NCBI RefSeq assembly: GCF_000711965.1
Contig: NZ_JONS01000002.1
Location: 62,001 to 126,000, forward strand
Origin: Actinomyces israelii DSM 43320
Lineage (GTDB): Bacteria > Actinomycetota > Actinomycetes > Actinomycetales > Actinomycetaceae
Direction of reading: 5' to 3'
Length of the DNA: 64,000 nt
Shown: positions 48,105 to 57,280 of the stretch, in pieces
Position numbering within the stretch: the first letter of the stretch is position 1
How the letters are laid out: each line of letters begins with the position of its first letter
Notes under the pieces: generated by a model
The model's input: only the letters and a program-made list of their open reading frames with translations
Database searches by the model: none
Told to the model about the DNA's origin: nothing
Made by a program: the position numbers and the translations under genes

Positions 48105-49352
48105 TCAGTGCGCGCCGCGCCTGGCCTGGATCTCCCGGGCCTGGGCGAGCCAGGTCTCGGCGCGCGCGAGCCGCCCCTCGGCGTCGGGCCTCCACGGGCC
48201 GCCGTCCTCCCGGCGGGCGCCGGCGACCAGGGAGAGGACCACGCCCGCGCAGCGGGCCCGCAGGGAGACCGGGTCGGCCTGCTGCTCCGCCAGGCGCGTC
48301 CACACCTCCAGCACCGGACGCAGGTGCGGATAGGAGGCCGGGGCCAGGTGGTCCAGGACGCTGACGTGCCCGAGCAGGCAGGCGAGGTCGTCCACGCGGC
48401 GCCCGGGTCCCAGGGAGTCCACGTCGAGCAGGCTGGCCACACCCTCGCCCTCCATGAGCACGTTGGCCTCGTAGAAGTCCCCGTGCACGGGGACCACCGG
48501 GCCGGGGTCGCAGGCCGCCATGAGCTGCTCGACGCCGTCGGCGACGGCGCGCGCCCGCAGGGCGTGCTCGGGCAGCACCGTCGAGGCCGCGTGGGCGTAG
48601 TGGCGGGCGCGCTCGGACCAGGCCGGGTGAGGAGTGAGCTGCAGGGCGCTGGCGGGCAGCGCATCCAGCAGAGCGGTGAGGGAGGCGAAGACGCGCGCGG
48701 CGCGCCCCTTGTCCATGCCGCGGGACAGCAGGCCCGACAGGGCCACGCCGCGCCCGGTCGACAGCAGGACAAGGCCGTCCGGGTCATCGCGCAGGACGTC
48801 GGGCGCGGGCACGCCCGCGGCGCGCAGCATACGGTGCCGCTCCGCGAAGGCGGCGGACTGACCGGGCCGCAGCACCTTGGCGTAGGCGGTCGAGGAGTCC
48901 GGGTAGGTCACCCGCACCACGGCCCGCCGAGTGGGCCGGTAGGCGACCATGGTGGCCTTGATGGCCGTCCCCAGGCGCCGGGAGAGCAGGGAGGGCGTGC
49001 AGGCGACCGCGAGCGCCGGCAGCTCGGGATCGGCGGGGTGCCGCCAGACGTGGACGACCGGTCCGTCCCCTCCGCGCGGCGAGACCCGGGTCAGGCCCGC
49101 CGCCTGGGGGTTGGACAGCCGCGCCGTCGTCGCGCACAGGTACTCAGTGCTGCGCGACCCGTTCGGGGAGGCCACGACGGCGGTGTAGCCGACCGAGACC
49201 CCGGCGCCGGGGCGGTGGTGGACCGAGTGCACCTCCCAGCTCAGCAGCTGCTGGCCTGCCGGGGCCAGCGCCCCGGAAAGGACGGACGCGGCTCGCGGAC
49301 CGGTCAGGAGGGCGACCTCCTCGGGCTCGCGGGCGGCCTGCGTGCTGCTCAT
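48105..49352 (-). CDS. Phosphotransferase (APH/choline kinase fold)
   Basis: A 415-residue kinase-like protein. The C-lobe has the APH-type Brenner motif VHGDFYEANVLM and the metal-binding LLDVDSLGPG. The N-terminal half is a divergent N-lobe (KVLRPGQSAAFAERH). Substrate unknown; related actinobacterial proteins include maltokinase-like and aminoglycoside-kinase-like enzymes. ATG at 49352 has no strong ribosome binding site, so the start is uncertain. Confidence 0.8.
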   Translation of the reverse strand: MSSTQAAREPEEVALLTGPRAASVLSGALAPAGQQLLSWEVHSVHHRPGAGVSVGYTAVVASPNGSRSTEYLCATTARLSNPQAAGLTRVSPRGGDGPVVHVWRHPADPELPALAVACTPSLLSRRLGTAIKATMVAYRPTRRAVVRVTYPDSSTAYAKVLRPGQSAAFAERHRMLRAAGVPAPDVLRDDPDGLVLLSTGRGVALSGLLSRGMDKGRAARVFASLTALLDALPASALQLTPHPAWSERARHYAHAASTVLPEHALRARAVADGVEQLMAACDPGPVVPVHGDFYEANVLMEGEGVASLLDVDSLGPGRRVDDLACLLGHVSVLDHLAPASYPHLRPVLEVWTRLAEQQADPVSLRARCAGVVLSLVAGARREDGGPWRPDAEGRLARAETWLAQAREIQARRGAH

Positions 49353-49576
49353 AGGAGTAGTGTGCCTCACCGAGCGGCACCAACCGTCCCACATGGGTGC
49401 GCTCTTCGGGCCTGGACGACTGAGTCCGGGTGCTCGTCTCCGTCCGGCCGGAGCGGCCGGACCGTCGCACGCCGCCGGCGCCGACCTCCGGCCCCGGCTT
49501 TCGCAACAGCGCCTGAGGTACGACCGCACCAGGAGCCGTTGGAAGACTCCCGCCGGACGCATGGCACAATCCGCCC

Positions 49577-50602
49577 ATGCGCGACCTGTCCCTCCTGCCC
49601 AAGGCGCACCTGCACCTGCACTTCACGGGGGCGATGCGCCTGGAGACGCTGGTGGACCTGGCCCAGACCTCGCATACGCGCCTGCCGTCGTCATTCATTG
49701 ACGGCGACCCGCTGCACGTGCCGGCCGACCACCGCGGCTGGTTCCGCTTCCAGCGGGCCTACGACACCGCTCGCCAGCTGGTCACGGCCGAGGAGACCAT
49801 GCGCAGGATCGTCATGGAGGCCGCTCTCGACGACGCCGCGGAGGGCTCGCGGCGCCTGGAGATCCAGGTGGACCCGACCTCCTACGCCCCTTTCGTGGGC
49901 GGCATCACACCAGCGCTGGAGATCATCCTGGACGCGGCGAGCCAGGCCACGATCCTGTCGGGGGTGGAGGTCGCCGTGGTGGTGGCGGCCTCCCGCATGC
50001 GCCACCCGCTGGACGCGCGCACGCTGGCCCGGCTGGCGTCCCGGTACGCGGGGGACGCGCCGGGCACCGTCGTCGGCTTCGGGCTGAGCAACGACGAGCG
50101 CGCCGGGCGGACCGGCTCGTGGGGGCCGGCCTTCGCCATCGCCCGGCGGGCGGGACTCGCCTCGCTGCCCCACGGCGGCGAGCTGCTGGGGCCCGAGCAC
50201 GTGCGCGACGTGGTGACCGCCCTGGGGCCGACGCGCCTGGGCCATGGGGTGCGCGCGAGCGAGGACCCCGAGCTGCTGGACGCCGTGGTCGCCGCGGGCA
50301 TCAGCCTGGAGGTGTGCCCCGCCTCGAACGTGTGCCTGGGGGTCTACCGCGCCGCCGACGACGTCCCGCTGGCGATCCTGCTGGAGCACGGGGCGCAGGT
50401 GGCGCTCGGCGCCGACGACCCCCTCCTGTTCCACACGCGCCTGACCGACCAGTACGAGATCGCGCGCCGGCTGGGCCTGGACGACGCCGCCCTGGCCGAG
50501 CTCGCCCGAGGAAGCATCCGGGCCTCACTGGCCGCGCAGTCCTCCAAGCGGGCCTGGCTCGCCGAGGTCGACGCCTGGCTGGCCGCGCCCGATCCGGTCT
50601 GA
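49577..50602 (+). CDS. Adenosine deaminase family protein
   Basis: A 341-residue metallo-dependent hydrolase. The metal-binding HLHLHFTG replaces the usual HxHLDG, and the later motifs are PHGGELLGPEHV, RLGHGVRA, EVCPASNVCLG and LGADDPLLF. These match the adenosine deaminase group, with small departures in the substrate loop (HGGE instead of HAGE; ADDP instead of TDDP). It could act on adenosine, adenine or a related purine compound. ATG at 49577, divergent from the phosphotransferase. Confidence 0.85.
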   Translation: MRDLSLLPKAHLHLHFTGAMRLETLVDLAQTSHTRLPSSFIDGDPLHVPADHRGWFRFQRAYDTARQLVTAEETMRRIVMEAALDDAAEGSRRLEIQVDPTSYAPFVGGITPALEIILDAASQATILSGVEVAVVVAASRMRHPLDARTLARLASRYAGDAPGTVVGFGLSNDERAGRTGSWGPAFAIARRAGLASLPHGGELLGPEHVRDVVTALGPTRLGHGVRASEDPELLDAVVAAGISLEVCPASNVCLGVYRAADDVPLAILLEHGAQVALGADDPLLFHTRLTDQYEIARRLGLDDAALAELARGSIRASLAAQSSKRAWLAEVDAWLAAPDPV

Positions 50603-50653
50603 GCGGCGGTCGGGCCGGGCGATCAGTCGGGCCGGGCCCGGCGGGCCCCGCCG

Positions 50654-51448
50654 TCAGAGGGCCGGGCCCGCAGCGAGGAAGGGGTAGACGTCGGTGAACA
50701 CGCCGGTGCACCCCCAGTTGAACAGCTGGTTGGCGCGGTCGGGCCGGTTGACGGTCCACACGTTGACGCCGTAGCCGGCCGCGCGGGCGGAGCGCACCAT
50801 CGCCTCGGTCAGGCCGGCGTCCTCGGGGTGGATCGCGACGGCTCCGCACAGCTCGGCGACCGAGCGCCAGTCGGGGCGGATGGTCGCCGACTCGTACAGG
50901 ACGGCGGTGGCGTACTGGGGGTGTCGCTGGTGGAAGGCCATGAGCAGGGGCTGGCTGAAGGAGGACACGAGGACCTGCCTGCCCGCGTCGAGCCGCCCCA
51001 GGGCCGCGGCGAGGGCGTCGACCAGCTCGATGCTGCGGGCCGCCCCCTGCTCGTTGGCCTTGAGCTCGATATTGGCGTTGAGGCCACGCTCGTTGACGAA
51101 GTCGAGGAAGGCCTCCAGCGTGGGCAGGCGCTCGCCGACGAAGTCGGGGCCGAACCAGCGCCCGGCGTCAATGTGCTCCAGGTCCGCGGCCCGCAGCCCG
51201 TAGATGCTGCCGCCGCGGTCGGTGGTCCGCTCCAGGGCGGTGTCGTGGATGAGCACGGGCGTGCCGTCGGTGAGCAGGTCGACGTCGGTCTCGATCCAGC
51301 TCGCCCCGGCGTCGGCGGCGGCTCGGAAGGCCGCCATGGTGTTCTCGGGCGCGGCCGAGGGCAGCCCGCGATGGGCGAGCACCGCGCGCTCAATACACGG
51401 GACGTTGCGGCCGGGGCGCGCCGGCGCCCAATCACGAGGAGCCGGCAT
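50654..51448 (-). CDS. Glycerophosphodiester phosphodiesterase
   Basis: A 264-residue GDPD. The motif LAHRGLPSAAPENTMAAF with ETDVDLLTDGTPVLIHD gives the metal and catalytic His/Glu residues, NIELKANE is the conserved Glu strand, and VNVWTVNRPD closes the barrel. No signal peptide, so it is probably cytosolic. It lies 53 bp after the MFS gene on the same strand, suggesting joint uptake and hydrolysis of glycerophosphodiesters. Confidence 0.92.
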   Translation of the reverse strand: MPAPRDWAPARPGRNVPCIERAVLAHRGLPSAAPENTMAAFRAAADAGASWIETDVDLLTDGTPVLIHDTALERTTDRGGSIYGLRAADLEHIDAGRWFGPDFVGERLPTLEAFLDFVNERGLNANIELKANEQGAARSIELVDALAAALGRLDAGRQVLVSSFSQPLLMAFHQRHPQYATAVLYESATIRPDWRSVAELCGAVAIHPEDAGLTEAMVRSARAAGYGVNVWTVNRPDRANQLFNWGCTGVFTDVYPFLAAGPAL

Positions 51449-51470
51449 GCGCCTCTCCTTTCCCTCCGTC

Positions 51471-51525
51471 GAGGTCGGTTCACTTCTGGCGCGAGATCGG
51501 TTCAGCTCCGCGCCGAGATCGGTCC
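51471..51525 (+). repeat. 22-bp repeat array, three units, overlapping the MFS stop
   Basis: Cores at 51471 (GAGGTCGGTT, degenerate), 51493 and 51515 are exactly 22 bp apart. The last unit encodes the C-terminal residues GPISARS of the MFS protein on the opposite strand. Confidence 0.85.
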
Positions 51526-52872
51526 CGCCTTCCGCTCGCCGCCGCCCGCGGCGAGCGGAAGGGCGGTCGCGCGGCGGTTGACGTGGTCCAGGATCACCGC
51601 GGTGACACAGCCGACCGCCGCAGCGGTCCCGGTGATCATGAAGATGATCCGGTACCCCGGAGCCGGGTCGCCGCCCGCACAGCCGTCAATGATACGGCCG
51701 TTGAGGTTGTAGCCCCACAGGATCGCGGCGTAGGCCAGCAGGGACCCCACGGCCATGGCGGAGCCGTCGATCTCCTCGGGCAGCTCGAGCTCACCGATCG
51801 GCGCCAGGATGACGGACTTGCCGAGGAAGGTGGCCAGCGCCACCAGAATGAGCAGCCCGACGACCGGCACGATGAGGGCCGGCCTGCTGGACTCGTCGCC
51901 GATCGGGAGCATGAGGATAATGGCGCACCCCACTGTGACAATGCCCAGCGCGACCATCATCATCCTGGTGGACGACCTGAAGACGTAGTCGGCCACGACT
52001 CCCGAGACGAGTCCGGCGACCATGGCGATCAGCCCCACATTGAAGATGCCGAAGGCCGCCGCCACGGTGGTGGAGGCGTTGAAGACCTGCTTCAGGAACG
52101 GGGCGGATATGTACATGAGGTTGATGTCGCACCAGTACACAGCCATTGCGGCGACACCGGCGAGCCAGATGCGGGGAAGGGCGAGCACGTGCAGCAGGCC
52201 CTTGAGTGCGGCCACCGAGTGCGAGACGTGCTCCTCGGTGGCGATCCTGGTGTCGGGGACGTAGCGCGCCACGGCAAGCATCATGGGCATCAGGAGCAGG
52301 GCGTAGATGATGGCGAAGGTGCGCATGACGGTCGTTGTCGCCGACTCGGGGAAGAGGACGAGAGCCACGATGACGATCCCGTTCAGGCCGAACTCGGCCA
52401 ACCGGCGGACCGCCTCCAGCATGCCCATGGCCATGCCCTTGCCCTTGCGGTCCTGGTCCGCCGACAGGATGCACACGCCGTTGGCGACGGCGGGCCAGAT
52501 GATCGCATCGACGACCGCCCAGGAGATCGCGATGGCCTCCATGACCCTGAAGGGCGGGATGAGCACGAACAGGATGAGATAGGTGAATAGCCTCCACACC
52601 ATGCCGCACAGGATGATGGTGCGCACTCGGACGCGGTTGTTCACCCAGCCCGCGGGCACGTACAGGAACATGGCCAGTCCGAGGTAGGTCATGAGCTGGC
52701 CGAACTGGGTCTGGGTTATTCCCAGCGTCTCCTGCAGGGGGATCATCAAGGAGCTCTTGAAGGACTCGAAGCTGCTGTAGAGGACCTGCCCGGACAGGGC
52801 GACGACCAGGAAGGGGAGGAAGCGGCCCCGGCGCATGAACGCCGGGAGAAGGGACATGACGCGCGTACTCAT
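51502..52872 (-). CDS. MFS transporter
   Basis: A 456-residue major facilitator with twelve predicted helices. It begins MSTRVMSLLPAFMRRGRFL after GAGGAG, so ATG 52872 is chosen over longer frames. Visible features are a charged loop between TM2 and TM3 (GWVNNRVRVRTI) and a second-half loop (DYVFRSSTRMMM). Coupling with the glycerophosphodiesterase suggests a glycerophosphodiester or related organic-phosphate substrate, but this is inference. The last seven residues come from a GAGATCGGT repeat unit, so the original stop was probably lost or the repeat inserted at the 3' end. Confidence 0.88.
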   Translation of the reverse strand: MSTRVMSLLPAFMRRGRFLPFLVVALSGQVLYSSFESFKSSLMIPLQETLGITQTQFGQLMTYLGLAMFLYVPAGWVNNRVRVRTIILCGMVWRLFTYLILFVLIPPFRVMEAIAISWAVVDAIIWPAVANGVCILSADQDRKGKGMAMGMLEAVRRLAEFGLNGIVIVALVLFPESATTTVMRTFAIIYALLLMPMMLAVARYVPDTRIATEEHVSHSVAALKGLLHVLALPRIWLAGVAAMAVYWCDINLMYISAPFLKQVFNASTTVAAAFGIFNVGLIAMVAGLVSGVVADYVFRSSTRMMMVALGIVTVGCAIILMLPIGDESSRPALIVPVVGLLILVALATFLGKSVILAPIGELELPEEIDGSAMAVGSLLAYAAILWGYNLNGRIIDGCAGGDPAPGYRIIFMITGTAAAVGCVTAVILDHVNRRATALPLAAGGGERKAGPISARS

Positions 52873-53077
52873 CGGAATATCTCCTCGGAAGAGACGGGGT
52901 AGTGGGACGGGGAGGGAGGCCCAGGGCCTGGCGACGGCGCTCGCGTCGTACCCGATCGCGGCCTTGTGAGCCTGCGGCGCGGGGCGGCCGAGTCGGTGGT
53001 GCAGAGAGGTTGCGGAGAGGGTGACGAGGGTCGCGCGGTGCTGCGCGGAGACGCGGAGACACGGTGGGCGGTCGGCC

Positions 53078-54355
53078 TCACCACCCCACGGCGACGGGCT
53101 CGGGCACGAGGGTGATTCCGAAGCGCTCGCGGACCCCGGCGATGACCGTATCGCGTAGGGCGACCACATCGGCCGCGGTGGCGCCGCCCCGGTTGGTCAG
53201 GGCGAGCACGTGCCTGGTCGACAGGCTCGCCCGCCCGTGCGCCCCGGGCGCGGCGAAGCCCTTGGGGAAGCCGGCGTGGTCGATGAGCCAGGCGGCCGAG
53301 GTCTTGACCAGCCCGTCGACGACGGGGGCGTCCTGGAGACCGGCGACGACCCGGGTGCGGTCGGTCACAGGGAACCGGGGGGCGCCCTCGGGCAGGGCCT
53401 CGGCCTCGGCCGCGGTGAGGATCGGGTTGGTGAAGAAGGAGCCGGCGGACCAGGTGTCGTGGTCGGCGGCGTCGAGCACCATGCCCTTGGAGCGTCGCAG
53501 CGCCAGGACCGCCTCGCGCACCTCGCGGGCATCGACGCGGGCGCCCATGTCGACGTCGAGCGCCCCGGCCAGCTGCCGGTAGGCGATGGGGGCGGACAGG
53601 GAGGCCTGGCGGACGTGGAAGGTCGCCGAGAGCACGACCCAGCGGCCCGTCGGGCCCCAGGTGCGGCCCGCCCCGACGTCCGGGTCGGTCAGGGACCGCT
53701 TGAGGGCGGAGTCCCGGTAGGTCAGGCGCAGCTCGGACAGGGGGATGTGGACCGTGCGCCCCGCGGCGCGGTCCCAGGCGCGCACGGAGGCGAGGAGCTC
53801 GGCGACCTCGGTGCCGTAGGCGCCGATGTTCTGCACGGGGGCGGCGCCGACGGTGCCGGGAATTCCCGACAGCGGGGCGAAGCCGCCCCAGTGGGAGGCG
53901 ACCGCCCGGCGCACGAGGTCGTCCCAGGTGGCGCCCGCGGTGGCGGTGATCTGCACACCGCCGCAGGCGCTGTCGGACACAAGCTCGACCTCGGTGCGCG
54001 CGTCCCGTACGACGATGCCGTCGAAGCCGGCGTCGGCGGCCAGGATGTTGGACCCGCCGCCGATCACGAGCAGGGGGATGCCCTCGGCGTCGGCCCGCCT
54101 GACGACGTCGATGAGCTCGGCCTCGCCGGCAGCCTCGACGTAGCGGCCCACCGGTCCGCCCACGCGCAGGGTCGTCAGCTCGGCCAGGTCGGGCGCCGTC
54201 GTCGGCGTCCGCCCGCCCGGGACCCGGCCGAGCGCCTCCACGGGCGCGGGCCAGTCGGCGGGATCGGCGTGAACGGACAGGGGCATGGCGCACATCTCGT
54301 CCTCGGTGAGCGGCTCATGAGGGCCGGGGGGGCTGGGTGCGTCGGACTGGCTCAT
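53078..54355 (-). CDS. murB: UDP-N-acetylmuramate dehydrogenase
   Basis: A 425-residue FAD-dependent reductase that completes UDP-MurNAc synthesis. After an N-terminal extension of about 60 residues, the FAD domain shows TLRVGGPVGRYVEA, VIGGGSNILAAD and SGIPGTVGAAPVQNIGAYG. The catalytic region has YRDSALKR and GSFFTNPI (type I MurB). ATG at 54355 has AGGAG upstream. The length exceeds the usual 340-360 because of the extension and a longer C-terminus. Confidence 0.95.
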   Translation of the reverse strand: MSQSDAPSPPGPHEPLTEDEMCAMPLSVHADPADWPAPVEALGRVPGGRTPTTAPDLAELTTLRVGGPVGRYVEAAGEAELIDVVRRADAEGIPLLVIGGGSNILAADAGFDGIVVRDARTEVELVSDSACGGVQITATAGATWDDLVRRAVASHWGGFAPLSGIPGTVGAAPVQNIGAYGTEVAELLASVRAWDRAAGRTVHIPLSELRLTYRDSALKRSLTDPDVGAGRTWGPTGRWVVLSATFHVRQASLSAPIAYRQLAGALDVDMGARVDAREVREAVLALRRSKGMVLDAADHDTWSAGSFFTNPILTAAEAEALPEGAPRFPVTDRTRVVAGLQDAPVVDGLVKTSAAWLIDHAGFPKGFAAPGAHGRASLSTRHVLALTNRGGATAADVVALRDTVIAGVRERFGITLVPEPVAVGW

Positions 54356-54462
54356 GACTGACTCCTGGGATCGGGCGGGCGGTGGCGGCCCCGGCTGGCC
54401 TTCGGGCACAAGAGCGCCCCGCGTGGCGCAGTGCGGAGCCTGCGATCACGACGGGGCGATCA

Positions 54463-54561
54463 TCACTTCTTGTTGCGGCGCTGGTGGCGGGTCTTGCGGA
54501 GCAGCTTGCGGTGCTTCTTCTTGGCCATGCGCTTGCGGCGCTTCTTAATGACAGATCCCAT
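54463..54561 (-). CDS. bS22-like small ribosome-associated protein (AURKAIP1/COX24 domain)
   Basis: A 32-residue very basic protein ([20 protein letters not shown]...). It matches the actinobacterial AURKAIP1/COX24-domain protein known as bS22 from mycobacterial 30S structures. Too short for many gene finders. ATG at 54561. Confidence 0.9.
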   Translation of the reverse strand: MGSVIKKRRKRMAKKKHRKLLRKTRHQRRNKK

Positions 54562-54742
54562 GGGGACTCCTAGTTGTGGTGCATCCGGGGGCTCGACCAC
54601 GTGTCGGCATCAGCCGCCGACGCCGACCGGGGGCCGAGCGGGCATGAGCGAGCACGAGTAAGCGTAGCGGCCAGGAGGCGGGGCTGCCCGCAGACAGCCC
54701 GTGCTCCGACCACACTGGTGACTGGCGTGAGTCTAGCGGGTA

Positions 54743-54985
54743 TCAGGAGCCCGTCGACTCCGACTCCTCGTGTCCCCAGTCACCCAGCCCGGCAGACAGG
54801 TACTGCCGGACGGCGCGCTCGGGCACGCGGAAGGATCGGCCGACCTGCATGGCCGGCAGGTCGCCGGAGTGGACCATGCGGTAGACCGTCATCTTGGAGA
54901 CGCGCAGCATGCTGGCGACCTCAGCCACGGTGAGGAAGGAGGGGGCGCTCGAAGCGCCGGAGGGAGAAGGGATGCCCGGTGCCAT
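54743..54985 (-). CDS. BldC-like helix-turn-helix DNA-binding protein
   Basis: An 80-residue MerR-like/excisionase-type regulator. The core FLTVAEVASMLRVSKMTVYR, MVHSGDLPAMQVGRSFRV and PERAVRQYL is the BldC family winged helix that binds DNA cooperatively. ATG at 54985; the ribosome binding site is weak. It is followed by bS22, the same pair seen in many actinobacteria. Confidence 0.9.
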   Translation of the reverse strand: MAPGIPSPSGASSAPSFLTVAEVASMLRVSKMTVYRMVHSGDLPAMQVGRSFRVPERAVRQYLSAGLGDWGHEESESTGS

Positions 54986-55326
54986 GGGTCGTGAGTTTCC
55001 CGTCGTCGGATGTCGGTGGCGCAGCGGTCTTGCCTCCGCGGCGCGGGACCGCGCAGCCGCGGCCCCGTGCACAATATAACCTGAGCCTCTCGCGACGCAT
55101 AGGTCATTTCCTCTCACAGGAGCCACACGCGTCGCATATCACATTTTGGTTACGACGACGCCCGGCTGCGGGCGCCGGGGCGTGGCGCGGTTTACCGCCG
55201 TCGGGCAGTGCGGACAAGAATAGCCTTGTGCCCCCCTCGCACCGCCACCCCGGACGCACCGGCTCCCCGCGCCCCCGCGGGGAGGAGGGCGCGCGCGCCT
55301 CCGCGCCCCGGCACTGGCACGCCCCG

Positions 55327-56802
55327 ATGCCGGCCTTCGCCAGGTGGCGCCGACGGCGCTCCGCCCTCCTGCCGGCCGCGACTCCCCCCTCCCCCGCCGC
55401 CCCCCAGAGCCCCACCGGGCGCGAGTCCTCCGGTCTCCTGGCGCTCCTGGAGCGGTGGGACCTGCGCGCCCGCCTGGCCCGGGCCGCGCGCTTCACGCCC
55501 GCCCGCCTGGCCGTCGTCGTCTTCGCCGGCATTATCGCGGTGGTCACGGCTCTGCTCAGCCTGCCCGTGGCCACGGCGGACAACCACCGCGCCGACACGA
55601 TCGACTCCCTGTTCACGGCGACCTCGGCGGTGTGCGTCACCGGCCTGACGACCGTCGACACCGCGACCTACTGGTCGCCCTTCGGCCAGGCGGTCATCAT
55701 TATGGGCGCCGCCGTCGGCGGGCTGGGCATTATGACGCTCGCCTCGCTGCTGTCATTCGCCGTGTCCCGCCACGTGGGCCTGACCCAGCGGATGCTCGCG
55801 GCCAGTGAGAACCAGTCCCGCCTGGGCGACGTCGCCGCCCTGCTGCGGGCGGTCATGTACACCGCCATCGGCGCGGAGAGCCTGCTGGCGCTCGTCCTGC
55901 TACCCCGTTTCCTGTCCCTGGGGCTCGACCTGGGGCACGCCTGCTGGTACGCGTTCTTCATGGCGCTGTCCATCTTCAACAACGCGGGCTTCGTCGTCAT
56001 GCCCGGGGGCCTGGCGCCCTACGCGACGGACTGGTGGATGGGCCTGCCGATCGCGGTGGGCACCTTCGTGGGCGCCGTCGGATTCCCCGTGATCCTGGAC
56101 GTCATGCGCCACCTGCGCCGCCCGCGCCAGTGGACGCTGCACACCAAGCTGACCCTGTCCACCTACTCCGCCCTGTCGGCCGTCTCCGCGCTGGCCATCG
56201 CCGCCTTCGAGTGGACAAACCCCCGTACCTACGGCGCGCTGCCGACCGGCGGCAAGCTCCTGACAGCGCTGATCAACGGCGTCAACGCGCGCTCGTCGGG
56301 GCTGACCACGATCGCGCCCGAGCACATGCGCGAGGCAACCTGGTTCCTCCAGGACGCCCTCATGTTCGTCGGCGGCGGGTCGGCCTCCACGGCCGGCGGC
56401 ATCAAGGTGACGACCTTCGCGGTCCTGCTGCTGGCCATCGCCGCCGAGGCCCGGGGCGACCAGGACATCGAGGCCTTCGGGCGGCGCATCACGCTGTCGA
56501 CGGTGCGCCTGAGCGTGGCCGTGGCCTTCATCGGGGCCTCCATCATCGGCACCGCGACGCTGCTCATGCTGGAGATGACCAACCTGACGCTGGACCGCGT
56601 CCTGTTCGAGGTGGTCAGCGCCTTCGCGACCGTCGGGCTGTCCACCGGGATCACGCCGATGCTGCCGACCAGTGCGAAGTACCTCATCGTGGTGCTCATG
56701 TTCGTCGGGCGCGTGGGCACCATGACAGCGGCGACGGCCCTGGCCATGCGCGAGCGCCGCCGCGTCATCCGCATGCCCGCCGAGCGCCCGCTCATCGGGT
56801 GA
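55327..56802 (+). CDS. Potassium uptake protein, TrkH/KtrB family
   Basis: A 491-residue potassium translocating subunit. The four pore-loop motifs are visible: SAVCVTGLTTVDT, FNNAGFVVMPGGL, VNARSSGLTTI and ATVGLSTGITPML, with the gating loop glycines and GGGSASTAGGIKV. An in-frame GTG at 55228 could add 33 residues rich in Pro/Arg; the ATG at 55327 is chosen as a conservative start. Its regulatory partner TrkA/KtrA is encoded at 60.3 kb. Confidence 0.9.
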   Translation: MPAFARWRRRRSALLPAATPPSPAAPQSPTGRESSGLLALLERWDLRARLARAARFTPARLAVVVFAGIIAVVTALLSLPVATADNHRADTIDSLFTATSAVCVTGLTTVDTATYWSPFGQAVIIMGAAVGGLGIMTLASLLSFAVSRHVGLTQRMLAASENQSRLGDVAALLRAVMYTAIGAESLLALVLLPRFLSLGLDLGHACWYAFFMALSIFNNAGFVVMPGGLAPYATDWWMGLPIAVGTFVGAVGFPVILDVMRHLRRPRQWTLHTKLTLSTYSALSAVSALAIAAFEWTNPRTYGALPTGGKLLTALINGVNARSSGLTTIAPEHMREATWFLQDALMFVGGGSASTAGGIKVTTFAVLLLAIAAEARGDQDIEAFGRRITLSTVRLSVAVAFIGASIIGTATLLMLEMTNLTLDRVLFEVVSAFATVGLSTGITPMLPTSAKYLIVVLMFVGRVGTMTAATALAMRERRRVIRMPAERPLIG

Positions 56803-56809
56803 GGACGCC

Positions 56810-57268
56810 ATGTGGTACGACGACATCCTGGAAGAGGTCTCCAGCCCGGAGACGCTGCGGCTGCGCTCGCTGTCCGTGCGCGCCATCACGCAGGGCATGT
56901 ACGACGACGGCGCTCGACTGGCCATGCGCGCCAGGACCACCGCCATGGCGGGCCGCAGCCGGGCCGAGCAGGCGGACCTGCGCGTGGACCTGATCACCTA
57001 CGGGCCGGCCCGCAGCCTCGTGTCCGCGGCCGTCAGGCACCTGCTGGCGCACCAGTACGAGGAGTGCCTGCACGCCGCGCAGCTCGCCGGCACCCTGTAC
57101 GAGTTCGCCGACGCCTCCGACTACGACCTCAAGGAGTACTGGCAGATCGTGGGTCAGGCCTACCGGGGCCTGGGCGACGAGCGCGAGATGGACAACGCCT
57201 TCATGCTGGCCAGGCTCTCGGACTCCGACCTCCAGCGCTCGCCGCGCCCCGACCCGCCCGAGCAGTGA
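56810..57268 (+). CDS. Conserved hypothetical protein downstream of KtrB
   Basis: A 152-residue soluble, helical protein (MWYDDILEEVSSPETLRLR...), not recognised. Repeated helix-turn-helix pairs (ARLAMRARTTAMAG, LLAHQYEECLHAAQLAG, QIVGQAYRGLGDEREMD) suggest a TPR-like fold. It starts 7 bp after the KtrB stop and is probably co-translated, so a role linked to the transporter is possible. It is convergent with the TetR gene. Confidence 0.65.
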   Translation: MWYDDILEEVSSPETLRLRSLSVRAITQGMYDDGARLAMRARTTAMAGRSRAEQADLRVDLITYGPARSLVSAAVRHLLAHQYEECLHAAQLAGTLYEFADASDYDLKEYWQIVGQAYRGLGDEREMDNAFMLARLSDSDLQRSPRPDPPEQ

Positions 57269-57280
57269 GGAGGGCGGGAC

